DNA of 62,133 nucleotides from an uncultured Collinsella sp. (GCA_959601045.1 CAUGNZ010000010.1:1-62133); one strand, 5' to 3'; shown: positions 51,776 to 61,410, counted from the stretch's first letter. Numbers and translations are program-made. The notes: generated by a model from the letters alone, not told the origin.

Positions 51776-52861
51776 ATGAAGCCACGTAACATTGCCATCG
51801 CCTGCGGTGTCGCGGGAGTCGCCGTCGGCCTTGCCGCTGCCACCGGTATCGTTTATCACAAACAAATCAAGTCCGCCGCGTCACTCAAACGCTTGACCGG
51901 CTACGCGGATGGCTATGACCTGTACGCAATCGACATTGCCTACGACTACGATCTTGATCGCATCATCGCCACTGGCGTGCGCGACGACCAGGCCTACATC
52001 GATGCCGTGGTGGCACAGGTGCTGCCCGGTGTGCCGGCACATGTCCAGGCGCCCCAGTTTGCCTGCAGCGCTTTTGTCGCCGTAGATGCCGAAGGCCGCG
52101 TGCGCACCGGTCGCAATTACGACTTTAAGGACGACACCTCGGCGCTGCTGGTGCGCAATCACCCACGCGGCGGCTATGCCTCCATCGGGTTTGCCGCCCT
52201 TAACAACCTGGGCGATAACACTCCGCTTGACTCCGTCGGCGGACGCGCTGCGGCGTTGATGGGCCCGTTTGCCCAGCTCGACGGCGTCAACGAATGTGGC
52301 GTGTCCATTGCCGTACTCACTCTGGATTCCAAGCCCTGTGACCAGGACACGCAACGCCCCGTCATCAATACCTCGCTCGCCATCCGTCTGGTGCTCGACC
52401 GTGCCGCCACCACGCAAGAGGCCGTCAACCTGCTTTCTGCCTACGACATGCACGCCATGGCCGGACGCGACTACCACTTCTTTATCAACGACGCCGCTGG
52501 TGACGCGCGCGTAGTAGAGTGGGATCCGCGCGATCAGGACCGCGCTTTCAAAGCGACTCCTGTACGCCAGGTTACGAACTTCTACGCCTGCTATGGCGAC
52601 GAAGTGCTGCCCAACCAAAAGAATGGCGAGCTGGGCCATGGCAAGGAACGCGCCGTCGCAATCGCCGATGTCCTCGACGCCCATGCCGGTGCCCAGGACG
52701 AGGCAGTCGCTTGGAAGGCCCTACGCGCTGCAGCGCAAGAGCCCAATCCGGAAGACATCACCAGCAACACGCAGTGGTCGGTCGTCTTTGACAACACCGA
52801 GCCCGCTGCCGCCATCACGCTGCGCCGCCATTGGGGCGACGTCGACGCCTTCGCGTTGTAA
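51776..52861 (+). CDS. Ntn-type linear amide C-N hydrolase (choloylglycine hydrolase-like)
   Basis: 361 residues. Hydrophobic N-terminus (residues 5-27) for export or anchoring, then a domain whose FACSAFVAVDAEGRVRTGRNYDFKDD (about 93-118) matches the Ntn hydrolase motif in which Cys becomes the N-terminal nucleophile; AALNNLGDN and INDAAGDARVVEW follow. Relatives hydrolyse conjugated bile acids or penicillin V; without the bile-acid pocket residues I do not call it BSH. The Cys is internal (about 95), so processing must be extensive or the activity differs. Confidence 0.8.
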   Translation: MKPRNIAIACGVAGVAVGLAAATGIVYHKQIKSAASLKRLTGYADGYDLYAIDIAYDYDLDRIIATGVRDDQAYIDAVVAQVLPGVPAHVQAPQFACSAFVAVDAEGRVRTGRNYDFKDDTSALLVRNHPRGGYASIGFAALNNLGDNTPLDSVGGRAAALMGPFAQLDGVNECGVSIAVLTLDSKPCDQDTQRPVINTSLAIRLVLDRAATTQEAVNLLSAYDMHAMAGRDYHFFINDAAGDARVVEWDPRDQDRAFKATPVRQVTNFYACYGDEVLPNQKNGELGHGKERAVAIADVLDAHAGAQDEAVAWKALRAAAQEPNPEDITSNTQWSVVFDNTEPAAAITLRRHWGDVDAFAL

Positions 52862-53001
52862 GGAGCCAGGCCCGTCGTCCTTACGCTCGCCTGACGTTAC
52901 TTACATTTCTATACATTTGAGCTAACACGTTTTATCCCCGTATCAACAGTGTGCGGGGGTAAACTTATGCGCATGTTATAACTTGCCCGGAAGGATTCAT
53001 C

Positions 53002-54081
53002 ATGCTCAGGATCGGTCTTCTTACCAGTGGCGGCGACTGTCAGGCGCTCAACGCCACCATGCGCGGCATCGTCAAAACACTCATGACCAATAGCGAAGAG
53101 CCTATCGAGATCTACGGTTTTGAGGACGGCTACCAGGGCCTTATCTACAGCAGGTTCCGCGTTATGACGCCCGCCGATTTTAGCGGCATCCTCACCCGTG
53201 GCGGCACCATCCTGGGCACGAGCCGTACGCCGTTCAAGCGCCTGGATACTCCCGAGGCCGACGGCGTCGAGAAGGTGCCCGCGATGGTCCACACCTATCA
53301 CAAGTTGCAACTCGACTGCCTGTTTATGCTGGGCGGCAACGGCTCCACCAAGACCGCCAACCGCCTGCGCCAAGAAGGCCTCAACGTTATCGCCCTGCCC
53401 AAGACCATCGATAACGACACTTGGGGCACCGAGCTGACGTTTGGCTTTACGAGCGCCATCGACGTCGCCACCAAGTGCATCGACGACATCCACACTACTG
53501 CCTCGAGCCACGGCCGCGTGTTTGTCATCGAGATCATGGGCCACAAGGTTGGCTGGATCCCGCTGTACGCCGGCGTCGCGGGCGGTGCGGACGTCATCCT
53601 GATTCCCGAAATCCCCTATGACATGGATAACGTCATCAAGACCATCGAGCATCGCATGGAGACCGGCAGCCGCTTTACGATCGTAGCCGTCGCCGAGGGC
53701 GCTATCTCCAAGGAGGACGCGGCGCTGTCCAAGAAGGAGTACAAGAAGAAGCTCGCTGAGCGTACGAGCCCGTCGATCGTCTACGACATCGCCAAGGAGA
53801 TCGAGGCCAAGACCGGTCGCGAGACCCGCGTCGCCATCCCCGGCCACACGCAGCGCGGCGGTCAGCCCGACGCTCAGGACCGCATCTTTGCGACCCAGTG
53901 CGGCGTCGAGGCCGCGCTTGGCTGCCTGCGCGGCGAGTTTGGTTACATGATCGCCCTGCGCGACGGCAAGATGTGCCACATGCCGCTCGAGGAGGTCGCC
54001 GGCAAGCTCAAGTATGTCGACCCCCAGAGCGATCTGGTGCGCGAGGCCAAGGCGTTGGGCATCAGCTTCGGCGACGAATAG
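53002..54081 (+). CDS. pfkA: 6-phosphofructokinase
   Basis: 359 residues, PFK-A fold. GLLTSGGDCQALNATMRG at the N-terminus, LGGNGSTKTANRL (about 108-120) and PKTIDNDTWGTELTFGF (about 133-149). In E. coli the second motif is GGDGS; here the Mg-binding Asp is Asn. Lys in PKTIDND is a mark of PPi-linked or group III enzymes, while the Gly two residues after GGN is ATP-type, so the phosphoryl donor is not certain. ATG follows GGAAGGATTCATC. Its last codons are part of a 185-bp nested palindrome. Confidence 0.92.
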   Translation: MLRIGLLTSGGDCQALNATMRGIVKTLMTNSEEPIEIYGFEDGYQGLIYSRFRVMTPADFSGILTRGGTILGTSRTPFKRLDTPEADGVEKVPAMVHTYHKLQLDCLFMLGGNGSTKTANRLRQEGLNVIALPKTIDNDTWGTELTFGFTSAIDVATKCIDDIHTTASSHGRVFVIEIMGHKVGWIPLYAGVAGGADVILIPEIPYDMDNVIKTIEHRMETGSRFTIVAVAEGAISKEDAALSKKEYKKKLAERTSPSIVYDIAKEIEAKTGRETRVAIPGHTQRGGQPDAQDRIFATQCGVEAALGCLRGEFGYMIALRDGKMCHMPLEEVAGKLKYVDPQSDLVREAKALGISFGDE

Positions 54082-54257
54082 CCTCGGCTGGAACTGCTCT
54101 CATCGGAGGCCCCAGGGCTTACCTCCCAAATCGTCCTCGGACATGTCAGGACCCCGCTGCGCGCTTCGCGCGGCGGGGTCCTTCCGTCCTGCGGAAAGAT
54201 TTGGGAGGTAAGCCCTGGGGCCTCCTGCGGTAACTAGGGAGGCCGAGGCTATTCGTC
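54073..54257. repeat. Three-tier nested palindrome starting in pfkA end
   Basis: Outer arms GACGAATAGCCTCGG (54073-54087) and 54243-54257; middle arms 54105-54132 and 54198-54225 (28 bp perfect, starting GGAGGCCCCAGGGCTTACC); inner hairpin GGACCCCGC/GCGGGGTCC (54149-54181). All share one centre at 54165 and unpaired blocks are equal on both sides (17/17 and 16/16). The inner stem with CTTCC after it may be the pfkA terminator. Confidence 0.92.
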
Positions 54258-54473
54258 TTCTTGCTGCGGGTGCCTGGGCTGAGATTTTGGGATGTTGCAG
54301 GCTCTTAGCTGAGAGTAGCACTGACATTTGTCCTGAAATGGCTGGTCGTTAGGGGTTGCTACCGGTAGTTGCGGTAGGGTCGGAGCAGATTCTAACTAGA
54401 AATGGTGGTCGCTACCGGTTGTTCTCGGCATACTCGGCTCATTCGATTCGACCATCAAACGAAAGGAACCACC

Positions 54474-55403
54474 ATGGATCTTGCGATGGCGCAGCGGCTC
54501 GTTGATCGCCGCAAGGCTGCCGGGCTTTCTCAGGAGGCGCTTGCCGCCCAGCTGGGTGTGAGTCGTCAGGCTGTCAGTAAATGGGAGCGCAGCGAATCCT
54601 CGCCCGATACCGATAACCTTATTGCGCTCGCCGCGCTGTATGGCGTGTCGCTGGATGAGCTGTTGTATGGGGAGGCGGTGGATAGCACTGATAACTCGCA
54701 AGCTGATGATGAGGCACAGAACAGCAACGCCAGCACCAAAGCTTCAGATGAGGCTGAGGCTTCTACTGTGCACGCTGATTGCGGCGATAAGCCACTTGTC
54801 GATATTTCCCTCGCGCGCGGCATCCACGTTATCGATCCCAACAAAGGCGAAGAGGTCCATGTTGGCTGGAGTGGCATCCATGTGACCAACGGGCGCAAGG
54901 GCGAAGAGGTGCATGTGGGGCCGGGCGGCGTGCATATCGATACGCTTGAGGACGATGGACATAGCGTGCGTACCAATGACGACGGCACCGTCACCATCGA
55001 CGGTGAGACGTTTTCCAGCTGGAAGGAAGCACACGACAAGCTCGACCATCATGGCAAGCATTTCCACACCAAGGTCGGTCGTGCGTGGAACAAGTTTCCC
55101 TTCCCCGCACTTGTCGCTCTCGCCTATCTGGTGCTCGGCATTGTCTACAGCACATGGGCTACGGGACTCTTCCTCGTCTTTTTGATTCCCGTCTATTACG
55201 CGCTTGGCGACTTTATCGACCAACGCCGCTTATCTAAGCTGATCGATGTCGTCTATTCAGTCAGTGCCGAGGCATGGTTCCTCTACATGTGGCTCTGTCT
55301 GGAGCAACCCCATCCCGCCTGGGTAATACTCATCACCATCCCGGTCGTAAAAGCACTCATGCATTGGTGCCGTAAACAATGGAAGCATCGCGAGCGAGCC
55401 TAA
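54474..55403 (+). CDS. XRE-family regulator with repeat domain and membrane segments
   Basis: 309 residues. N-terminal helix-turn-helix LSQEALAAQLGVSRQAVSKWE (about 18-38). A middle region (about 105-180) with three copies of a GIHV...KGEEVHVG beta-type repeat, then a linker and two or three C-terminal hydrophobic segments (about 230-290), so the regulator is membrane-anchored. Build suggests a sensor that reports membrane or envelope state by DNA binding; no partner gene is adjacent. ATG at 54474 follows GAAAGGAACCACC. Confidence 0.82.
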   Translation: MDLAMAQRLVDRRKAAGLSQEALAAQLGVSRQAVSKWERSESSPDTDNLIALAALYGVSLDELLYGEAVDSTDNSQADDEAQNSNASTKASDEAEASTVHADCGDKPLVDISLARGIHVIDPNKGEEVHVGWSGIHVTNGRKGEEVHVGPGGVHIDTLEDDGHSVRTNDDGTVTIDGETFSSWKEAHDKLDHHGKHFHTKVGRAWNKFPFPALVALAYLVLGIVYSTWATGLFLVFLIPVYYALGDFIDQRRLSKLIDVVYSVSAEAWFLYMWLCLEQPHPAWVILITIPVVKALMHWCRKQWKHRERA

Positions 55404-55458
55404 ACCATCCCAGTCCGACAGCAGCACCCAGCTAGTACTCCCCCGCCCATCCCTCCTA

Positions 55459-55525
55459 AGTTGCGGTGATATAGTTCCGGTTTGAGCCTTGAGTAGTCGA
55501 ATTAAGGAACTATTCCACCGCAACT
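55459..55525. repeat. AGTTGCGGTGATATAGTTCC hairpin, copy B
   Basis: AGTTGCGGTGATATAGTTCC (55459-55478) pairs with GGAACTATTCCACCGCAACT (55506-55525), one position differing from copy A, around a 27-base loop. Same loop length as copy A. Confidence 0.82.
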
Positions 55526-55578
55526 TACGAACGATCGGAGCGGCTACGGCACAAACGTCGGCGTTCGTTTGATGGTCC

Positions 55579-55738
55579 GCCACGAAAAGGGGTCATCTAC
55601 TACGTTTAACTCGATGGGGCCAACCATGACCGCCTTTTTCGAAAACTGACAGGCCTTCTACCTGCGGTTTTATTTTTCGTTTTCCCGGCATGGTTGAGGG
55701 TATCCAACTAAACGTAGTAGACAGGCCCGTTTTGTGGC
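55579..55738. repeat. 160-bp symmetric multi-tier palindrome
   Basis: GCCAC/GTGGC ends (55579, 55738), CTACTACGTTTA (55597-55608) with TAAACGTAGTAG (55709-55720), and CAACCATG (55621-55628) with CATGGTTG (55689-55696) all share one centre. The blocks between are of equal length but not complementary, as in the pfkA palindrome. No coding sequence recognised. Confidence 0.7.
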
Positions 55739-55856
55739 ATACGACCCATTCAAGCCCAATCTCAAAGGCTAAAGAGAGCCTCTCATCCACGCCCGGGAGC
55801 GAAAACCAAATAGAATGAAAGGCAAATGGAAAGCCCGTTTGACGAGCGGAGGACAT

Positions 55857-56177
55857 ATGCGCGACGTAGCCGAAAGCGACTGGAAGCTGTTTAAGAAAAT
55901 GCTTCCTCAATGGCAAGAACGTTATATGGAAAAGCTCATCGCCCAGTACGTTGAGATGCTGAACGGCGACAGCGAAGCGTCCAGTAGATTTTGGGCACTA
56001 GAAGAGCGCCTCAATAGAGATAAGCTGTCCTCAGGCGTAATTGCAAACGACATTCGCCGCAGCACAATGCACCGCGAGATAGCCAATTTGCTTATCGACA
56101 GCGTGATCACCCTTGACGACCTTGACGGTTTTACCGAGGACATTAAGAGTTATGCGCAACACTGGATTGGCCAGTAA
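55857..56177 (+). CDS. Small conserved protein of unknown function
   Basis: 106 residues from the ATG at 55857, directly after GGAGGACAT. MRDVAESDWKLFKKMLPQWQERYMEKLIAQY is the conserved opening of a widespread small Firmicutes/Actinobacteria protein of unknown function, all-helical in appearance, with no signal or membrane segment. Upstream in-frame ATG at 55815 lacks a ribosome site. Confidence 0.78.
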   Translation: MRDVAESDWKLFKKMLPQWQERYMEKLIAQYVEMLNGDSEASSRFWALEERLNRDKLSSGVIANDIRRSTMHREIANLLIDSVITLDDLDGFTEDIKSYAQHWIGQ

Positions 56178-56258
56178 GAGCACTGAGCGACAAACATCCC
56201 CAGCAAAACGGGGCGAACGCCGGGCCACCTAATGGTTGTCCGGCGTTCGCCCAGATGA

Positions 56259-56296
56259 AACCTGCCAAAATAAACCTGTCCCTTTTTGGCAGGTTA
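56259..56296 (-). repeat. GGGACAG hairpin element at FtsX-type permease stop
   Basis: AACCTGCCAAAA pairs with TTTTTGGCAGGTT around TAAACCTGTCCC. The TAA stop of the permease gene (56294-56296) is its first three minus-strand bases. Confidence 0.8.
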
Positions 56297-59059
56297 CTCG
56301 GCGCTCTTGAGGGCGCCGACCATGTCGATCTTATTGAGGGTGCGATTGGTAGCGAGGTTGACGATAAACGTAAAGGCAAAGGCAAGCAGAACGGACAGCA
56401 CGTAGCTCAGAGGCTCGACCTCAACGTCAAAGTACAGCGACGGCATCTGCAGAATGTACGTAAAGCTCTCGGCAAGCAGGCCACCCAGCGGCACGCCCAG
56501 CGCGGCACCAATCGCCGTCAAAATCAGCGTCTCCTTGTTAACGTAGTGGTGTACCTCGCCACGGCGGAAGCCCAGCACCTTGATGGTCGCCAGCTCGCGT
56601 TCGCGCTCCGAGATATTCGTGTTGGACAACGTAAACACCACCACAAACGACAGGCACGCCGCCATAAAGGTCACAAGCACCACGACCGAATTGATAATCG
56701 TAAAGTTTGCCTCATAGTTTTCCCAATGCTCGGCGGTACTCGATAGCGTAATCCAACCGTCGCTCTTCAGACGGTTGGTAAACGCAATCTGATCGGCCGA
56801 CGAACCCTTAAGCAGCGCAAGGATGCCGTTGAGGCGCGCGCTTCGACCGAACGCGCGTTCATAGGTGCTCTGCGTCATATAGAGCGTGTTACCCAGATAG
56901 TTAAGCGAAATGTCGCTGACCTTGACCTTGGCAACATTGAGCGACGAATCCTGGACGTGAGCCGTGTCACCCGGCTTGATCCCCAGCACCAGCTGAGAGC
57001 TCTTGCTCAAATACACATCCCCGTCGCGCAGGGCGAGTGGTTCTTTGGACTCGTCCTCAAGGCGAACGTAGTCGTCCAGGTCGTTCGCGCGGTCATCGGG
57101 CACCACGATCAGTTGCACGGTCTCGCTCTTGCCGCCAAATGTAAAGGTAACGTTGTCGGTCATAATCGGCAGCGTCGAAGTCACTGCTACATTGGAATCC
57201 TTGGCTGTGCTGCGCTCATCCAGCGCTGCGCACGTCCGCGAAAAATCGTCGGGATTGGCGACCGCCAGGAGGTCGTAGCGCGTGATATGCCCGTACTGTT
57301 TGGGCGAAAGCGCCACCGACGTGTCACGGATGCCTATACCGCAGATCACGAGCGCTGTGCAGCCGGCAATTCCGAAGATGGTCATAAAGGCACGCTTTTT
57401 GTAACGGAACAGGTTGCGCGCAGCCACCTTGTTCAAAAAGCCCATGCGGCGCCAGATAAAGCCGATGCGCTCGAGCAAGATACGCGAGCCGGCGCGCGGG
57501 GCCTTGGGGCGCATGAGCGAGGCCGGGGTCTCGGCCATCTCGTGGCGGCAGGCGATAATCGTGGCGCCCACCACGCCCACGGCAAACAGCGCGACCGACA
57601 CAAGCGATGACACGATGTCGTACGAAAGCAGCATCTGGGGCAGCGAGTACATGTCGTCGAACACCGTAAATAGGAACAGCGGCAGGCCCACAAATCCGAT
57701 GATGTTGCCGAGCACGCCGCCGATCAGACACGCCCACAGCGAGTAGTCCACATATTTGGACAGGATACGCCCGCGTGAATAGCCGAGCGCCTTGTACAGG
57801 CCGATGAGCGTGCGCTCCTCCTCGACCATGCGCGTGGCGGTGGTAAGGCTGATGAGCACGGCGACGATAAAGAAGATGAACGGGAACACCGTGGCGATGG
57901 CCTCGATCGAAGAACTGTCGCTCTCGACGCTCGAGTAGCTTGCGATGTTACCGCGGTCCTGGATGTACCAGGTGCATTCGCCAAGGTCGGAAATCTCGGC
58001 GCGGGCATCGGCGAATTGCTGGTCGGCGGCGGCGCGACGCTGGTCCAAGTCGGCCTGGGCCTGAACGCGCTCCTCGCTGTCCTCGGCCATACGATTGATG
58101 TTGTCCTGTTCAATCCCAAAGAGCATATTCGCTTGGCGCTCTGCCGCATCCAAACTTGCCGGCGTATCGACCGTCAACTCTTGAGCGCGTGCCTTTTCGC
58201 GCCCGTCGCGGATCTTGTCGATATTGCCCTTGACCTCGTTAATCTTTGTCGTGTAGGCATCCGAATAGGAATTGAGGCTCTTAGCCCCCTCGACGGTCAC
58301 GTGAGCCGCGGAGTAGGAAGAAGATGTCGCGGCATCCTCGCTCACGTAGAACTTGTAGTCCGCGGCCGAGGCGGAACGGAAGGCGTTGACCGTCGAGTCG
58401 GAGCTCACGTCGGTGGGGTCGAGAACCTCGGCCGTGATGGTGTAGTCCCCATCGGCAAACTGGTCCTTGGCGCTTTGGTTCGACGAGCTCGCATCGTTGG
58501 CGGCAAAGCTCACCGTATCGCCGATTTTCTTGCCCGAAGCCTTCAAAAAACGTGAGGTCACCGCGACCTCGCCGGCACGCTCGGGCAGATCGCCGCGCAC
58601 TAGCACCGGTTGGTCAATATTCTCTTTGGAGAGACTCTGTACGACGACACGCTCGCGCGTTGTACCCACGGCGGTGTAGGCGGTCTCGGTATAGATGCCC
58701 TCGGCCGTCTCGACGCCATCGACCTCTTGGATCGCAGCAAGATCGTCATCGGTCAGACCATAGGTCGACTGCACGTTGATGTCATAAACATTCTGTTGGT
58801 CAAAGTAAGCGTCGACCGAATCGCACAGATCCTCGCAACCCGCCTTGAGGCCGCACATCACGCTCACGCCAAGCGCGGTGATGACCACGATGGACAAGAA
58901 GCGCTTAAGACTGCCGCGGATTGTGCGGTAGATGCCACGGCGGAACACCGTCGGCACCATATCGTTTGAGCTTTGGGCAGTGCGGTAGGTCGTAAAATCC
59001 TGCTCGCGCTCCGTGTTCTGCGCGTCGCAGCGTTGGCTGTTTTGGCGGTCCTGATCCAT
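56294..59059 (-). CDS. FtsX/MacB-type ABC transporter permease
   Basis: 921 residues from the ATG at 59059; an in-frame GTG at 59071 overlapping the ATPase stop is an alternative. One N-terminal membrane segment (about 45-65), a long extracytoplasmic region with Gln/Glu/Arg-rich coiled coil (about 260-355), an FtsX domain with three segments (about 395-535), a second external domain (about 600-790), and a final FtsX domain (about 800-915). Eight-segment FtsX-type exporters move lipids, peptides or lipoproteins. Pairs with the ATPase gene upstream. Confidence 0.87.
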   Translation of the reverse strand: MDQDRQNSQRCDAQNTEREQDFTTYRTAQSSNDMVPTVFRRGIYRTIRGSLKRFLSIVVITALGVSVMCGLKAGCEDLCDSVDAYFDQQNVYDINVQSTYGLTDDDLAAIQEVDGVETAEGIYTETAYTAVGTTRERVVVQSLSKENIDQPVLVRGDLPERAGEVAVTSRFLKASGKKIGDTVSFAANDASSSNQSAKDQFADGDYTITAEVLDPTDVSSDSTVNAFRSASAADYKFYVSEDAATSSSYSAAHVTVEGAKSLNSYSDAYTTKINEVKGNIDKIRDGREKARAQELTVDTPASLDAAERQANMLFGIEQDNINRMAEDSEERVQAQADLDQRRAAADQQFADARAEISDLGECTWYIQDRGNIASYSSVESDSSSIEAIATVFPFIFFIVAVLISLTTATRMVEEERTLIGLYKALGYSRGRILSKYVDYSLWACLIGGVLGNIIGFVGLPLFLFTVFDDMYSLPQMLLSYDIVSSLVSVALFAVGVVGATIIACRHEMAETPASLMRPKAPRAGSRILLERIGFIWRRMGFLNKVAARNLFRYKKRAFMTIFGIAGCTALVICGIGIRDTSVALSPKQYGHITRYDLLAVANPDDFSRTCAALDERSTAKDSNVAVTSTLPIMTDNVTFTFGGKSETVQLIVVPDDRANDLDDYVRLEDESKEPLALRDGDVYLSKSSQLVLGIKPGDTAHVQDSSLNVAKVKVSDISLNYLGNTLYMTQSTYERAFGRSARLNGILALLKGSSADQIAFTNRLKSDGWITLSSTAEHWENYEANFTIINSVVVLVTFMAACLSFVVVFTLSNTNISERERELATIKVLGFRRGEVHHYVNKETLILTAIGAALGVPLGGLLAESFTYILQMPSLYFDVEVEPLSYVLSVLLAFAFTFIVNLATNRTLNKIDMVGALKSAE

Positions 59060-59064
59060 GGGCG

Positions 59065-59766
<702 letters not shown>

Positions 59767-59815
59767 CGATCGGTTCCCATCTGGTCGGATAACTCTTTAG
59801 TATTACCCATTTCAC

Positions 59816-59852
59816 GCCGACCAAAAAGGGACAGGTTCATTTTGGCAGGTTT
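59816..59852 (+). repeat. GGGACAG hairpin element upstream of ABC genes
   Basis: CCGACCAAAAAGGGACAG with ACAGGTTCATTTTGGCAGGT forms a shortened stem CCAAAA/TTTTGG. Plus-strand orientation; the flank TTTATATGGGG matches other copies. No gene stop overlaps. Confidence 0.65.
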
Positions 59853-60037
59853 TATATGGGGAAACGACAGCCATAGATGAGGCGCCGGGGAGGCAGAGAA
59901 ATCATCGACGGGGTCAGGCCGACCGCCAAACACAACGCACGCATCTCTATCTGTCAGCCGAATCATTCGAACAGCTGTTCGTTTCTATGATATGATTCCA
60001 CTATCTAAGTAGGCCAATACGCAGAAAGGCGGCCAAC

Positions 60038-60676
60038 ATGGCGTTCGACTTTAAGAAGGAATGCAAGGAGCTCTACAAACCTGCAAGCAAGCCGAGTATC
60101 GTAACTGTCCCGCCTATGAGCTACGTTGCCGTTCGCGGAAAGGGCGACCCAAATACCGAAGGTGGCGAGTATCAAAACGCCCTGCCACTGCTTTACGGCA
60201 TCGCCTATACCGTCAAGATGTCGAAGAAAGGCTCAAGGAGTATCGAGGGCTATTTCGACTTTGTAGTACCGCCGCTCGAGGGATTCTGGTGGCAAGACTC
60301 CCCGAGCGGCGACATCGATTATGTACGCAAGGACGATTTCAACTTTATCTCGTGCATCCGCCTGCCCGATTTCGTCACCCTAGATGTCTTTGACTGGGCA
60401 GTCGCGGAAGCCACGACCAAAAAGAAACTGGACTTTTCTGCCGTCGAGCTGCTTAAAGTTGACGAGGGTCTCTGCGTTCAATGCATGCACACCGGGCCCT
60501 ACGACAACGAACCGGCGACCGTAAACGCTATGAATGAATACACGACCGAGCAGGGCTATGTCCCCGACTTCTCAGACACCCGTTTCCATCACGAAATCTA
60601 TCTCTCCGATCCGCGCAAATGTGCACCGGAGAAACTTAAGACTGTGGTTCGTCATCCTATCAAGCGCGCCGAATAG
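60038..60676 (+). CDS. GyrI-like small-molecule-binding protein
   Basis: 212 residues, a free-standing GyrI-like/SRPBCC-type ligand domain without DNA-binding part. VTVPPMSYVAVRGKGDPNTEGGEYQNALPLLYGIAYTVKMS opens the fold; the aromatic EGFWWQDSP (about 82-90), GPYDNEPAT (about 152) and HHEIYLSDPRK (about 188-198) are typical of the family. Related proteins sequester or hydrolyse small toxic compounds. ATG follows GAAAGGCGGCCAAC. Confidence 0.85.
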   Translation: MAFDFKKECKELYKPASKPSIVTVPPMSYVAVRGKGDPNTEGGEYQNALPLLYGIAYTVKMSKKGSRSIEGYFDFVVPPLEGFWWQDSPSGDIDYVRKDDFNFISCIRLPDFVTLDVFDWAVAEATTKKKLDFSAVELLKVDEGLCVQCMHTGPYDNEPATVNAMNEYTTEQGYVPDFSDTRFHHEIYLSDPRKCAPEKLKTVVRHPIKRAE

Positions 60677-60847
60677 CATGGAGCGTCATTTCACGCGCTA
60701 GGTTTTAAGCCAGCCAACCAGCCGCCTCCTAGGCCGTCCGGTAATTATCCTGACGCGGCCCGTCGCATCTTATAAGTTTGTTTTGCTAAAGCTGGAAAGC
60801 CTCTCAACGATGCGCAACTCCAGCTCTTTTTCTATCAAGAGGCTTAA
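60677..60847. other. Intergenic region, nothing recognised
   Basis: 171 bases. Only a ribosome site (AAGAGG) before the Abi fragment is visible. Confidence 0.4.
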
Positions 60848-61195
60848 ATGAAATACCGGAAGTCGCGGATATCCATCAACGAACAAATAGCACTATTGAC
60901 AGAAAACAAGGGTCTTAAGTGCTCTGATCAAAGCGAACTCGAGCGAGCTTTGGTCGAAGTCGACCACTACAGACTGTCGGCCTACTGGTTTCCCTACAAA
61001 ACCAAATGCAAGTCCGGGATTACCATCTTTCGCGAAGGCACAGCATTCGAAACCATCATCTACACGTATGAATTTGACCGAGCCCTCCGGCAGTTAATGT
61101 TTGATGCGGTCGGCAGAATTGAGATCTACCTCAGAAGCAGAATTGCCTATCTTGCCTCTGAGGAACGCGGGCCTTTCTGTTACCCAGATGTCGCC
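60848..61195 (+). pseudogene. Abi_2 (AbiD/AbiF type) abortive-infection gene, 5-prime fragment
   Basis: About 116 codons match Abi_2 proteins: ISINEQIALLTENKGL, VDHYRLSAYWFPYK, YEFDRALRQLMFDAVGRIEIYLRSRI. Normal members are about 300 residues. At about 61190 homology stops; the frame runs on to 61459 but encodes antisense-like sequence. The downstream DNA instead belongs to a chloride channel gene in another frame. So the 3-prime 60 percent of the Abi gene is gone. Abi_2 proteins give phage exclusion; this copy cannot be full-length. Confidence 0.75.
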
Positions 61196-61410
61196 ATAAC
61201 GAGGCTCAACTCGGCATGTCCATCGCGTTTTGCGCCGCGCTGGGCTGCGCAGCCGTCTTTGGCAGCGCCACCAATACGCTGCTCGCGCCGATCCTTATTG
61301 GCTGCGAAGTCTTCGGCTTTGGCGACTTGCCGAAGTTCTTTATTGTCTGCGTCGTGGCTTACCTGTTCAACATGGATAAGTCGATCTACGCCCTGCAGAA
61401 GCGGGCGTAG
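61192..61410 (+). pseudogene. Chloride channel (ClC) family, 3-prime fragment
   Basis: The frame 1 sequence reads NEAQLGMSIAFCAALGCAAVF then GSATNTLLAPILIGCEVFG and ends MDKSIYALQKRA. GxATNTPLAPI-LG-E-FG is the last conserved helix block of ClC voltage-gated chloride channels. About 65 residues remain of about 400; there is no ribosome site. It abuts the Abi fragment without a spacer, so a deletion joined the two genes. Confidence 0.7.

Noticed and set aside
51776..52861. Bile salt hydrolase
   Set aside because: The Ntn motif is present but the nucleophile Cys is not at position 2 and bile-acid pocket residues are not recognisable, so only the broader family is claimed.
55593..55916. Minus-strand 107-codon frame
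   Set aside because: It runs across the multi-tier palindrome and out into the gene at 55857; no ribosome site or homology.
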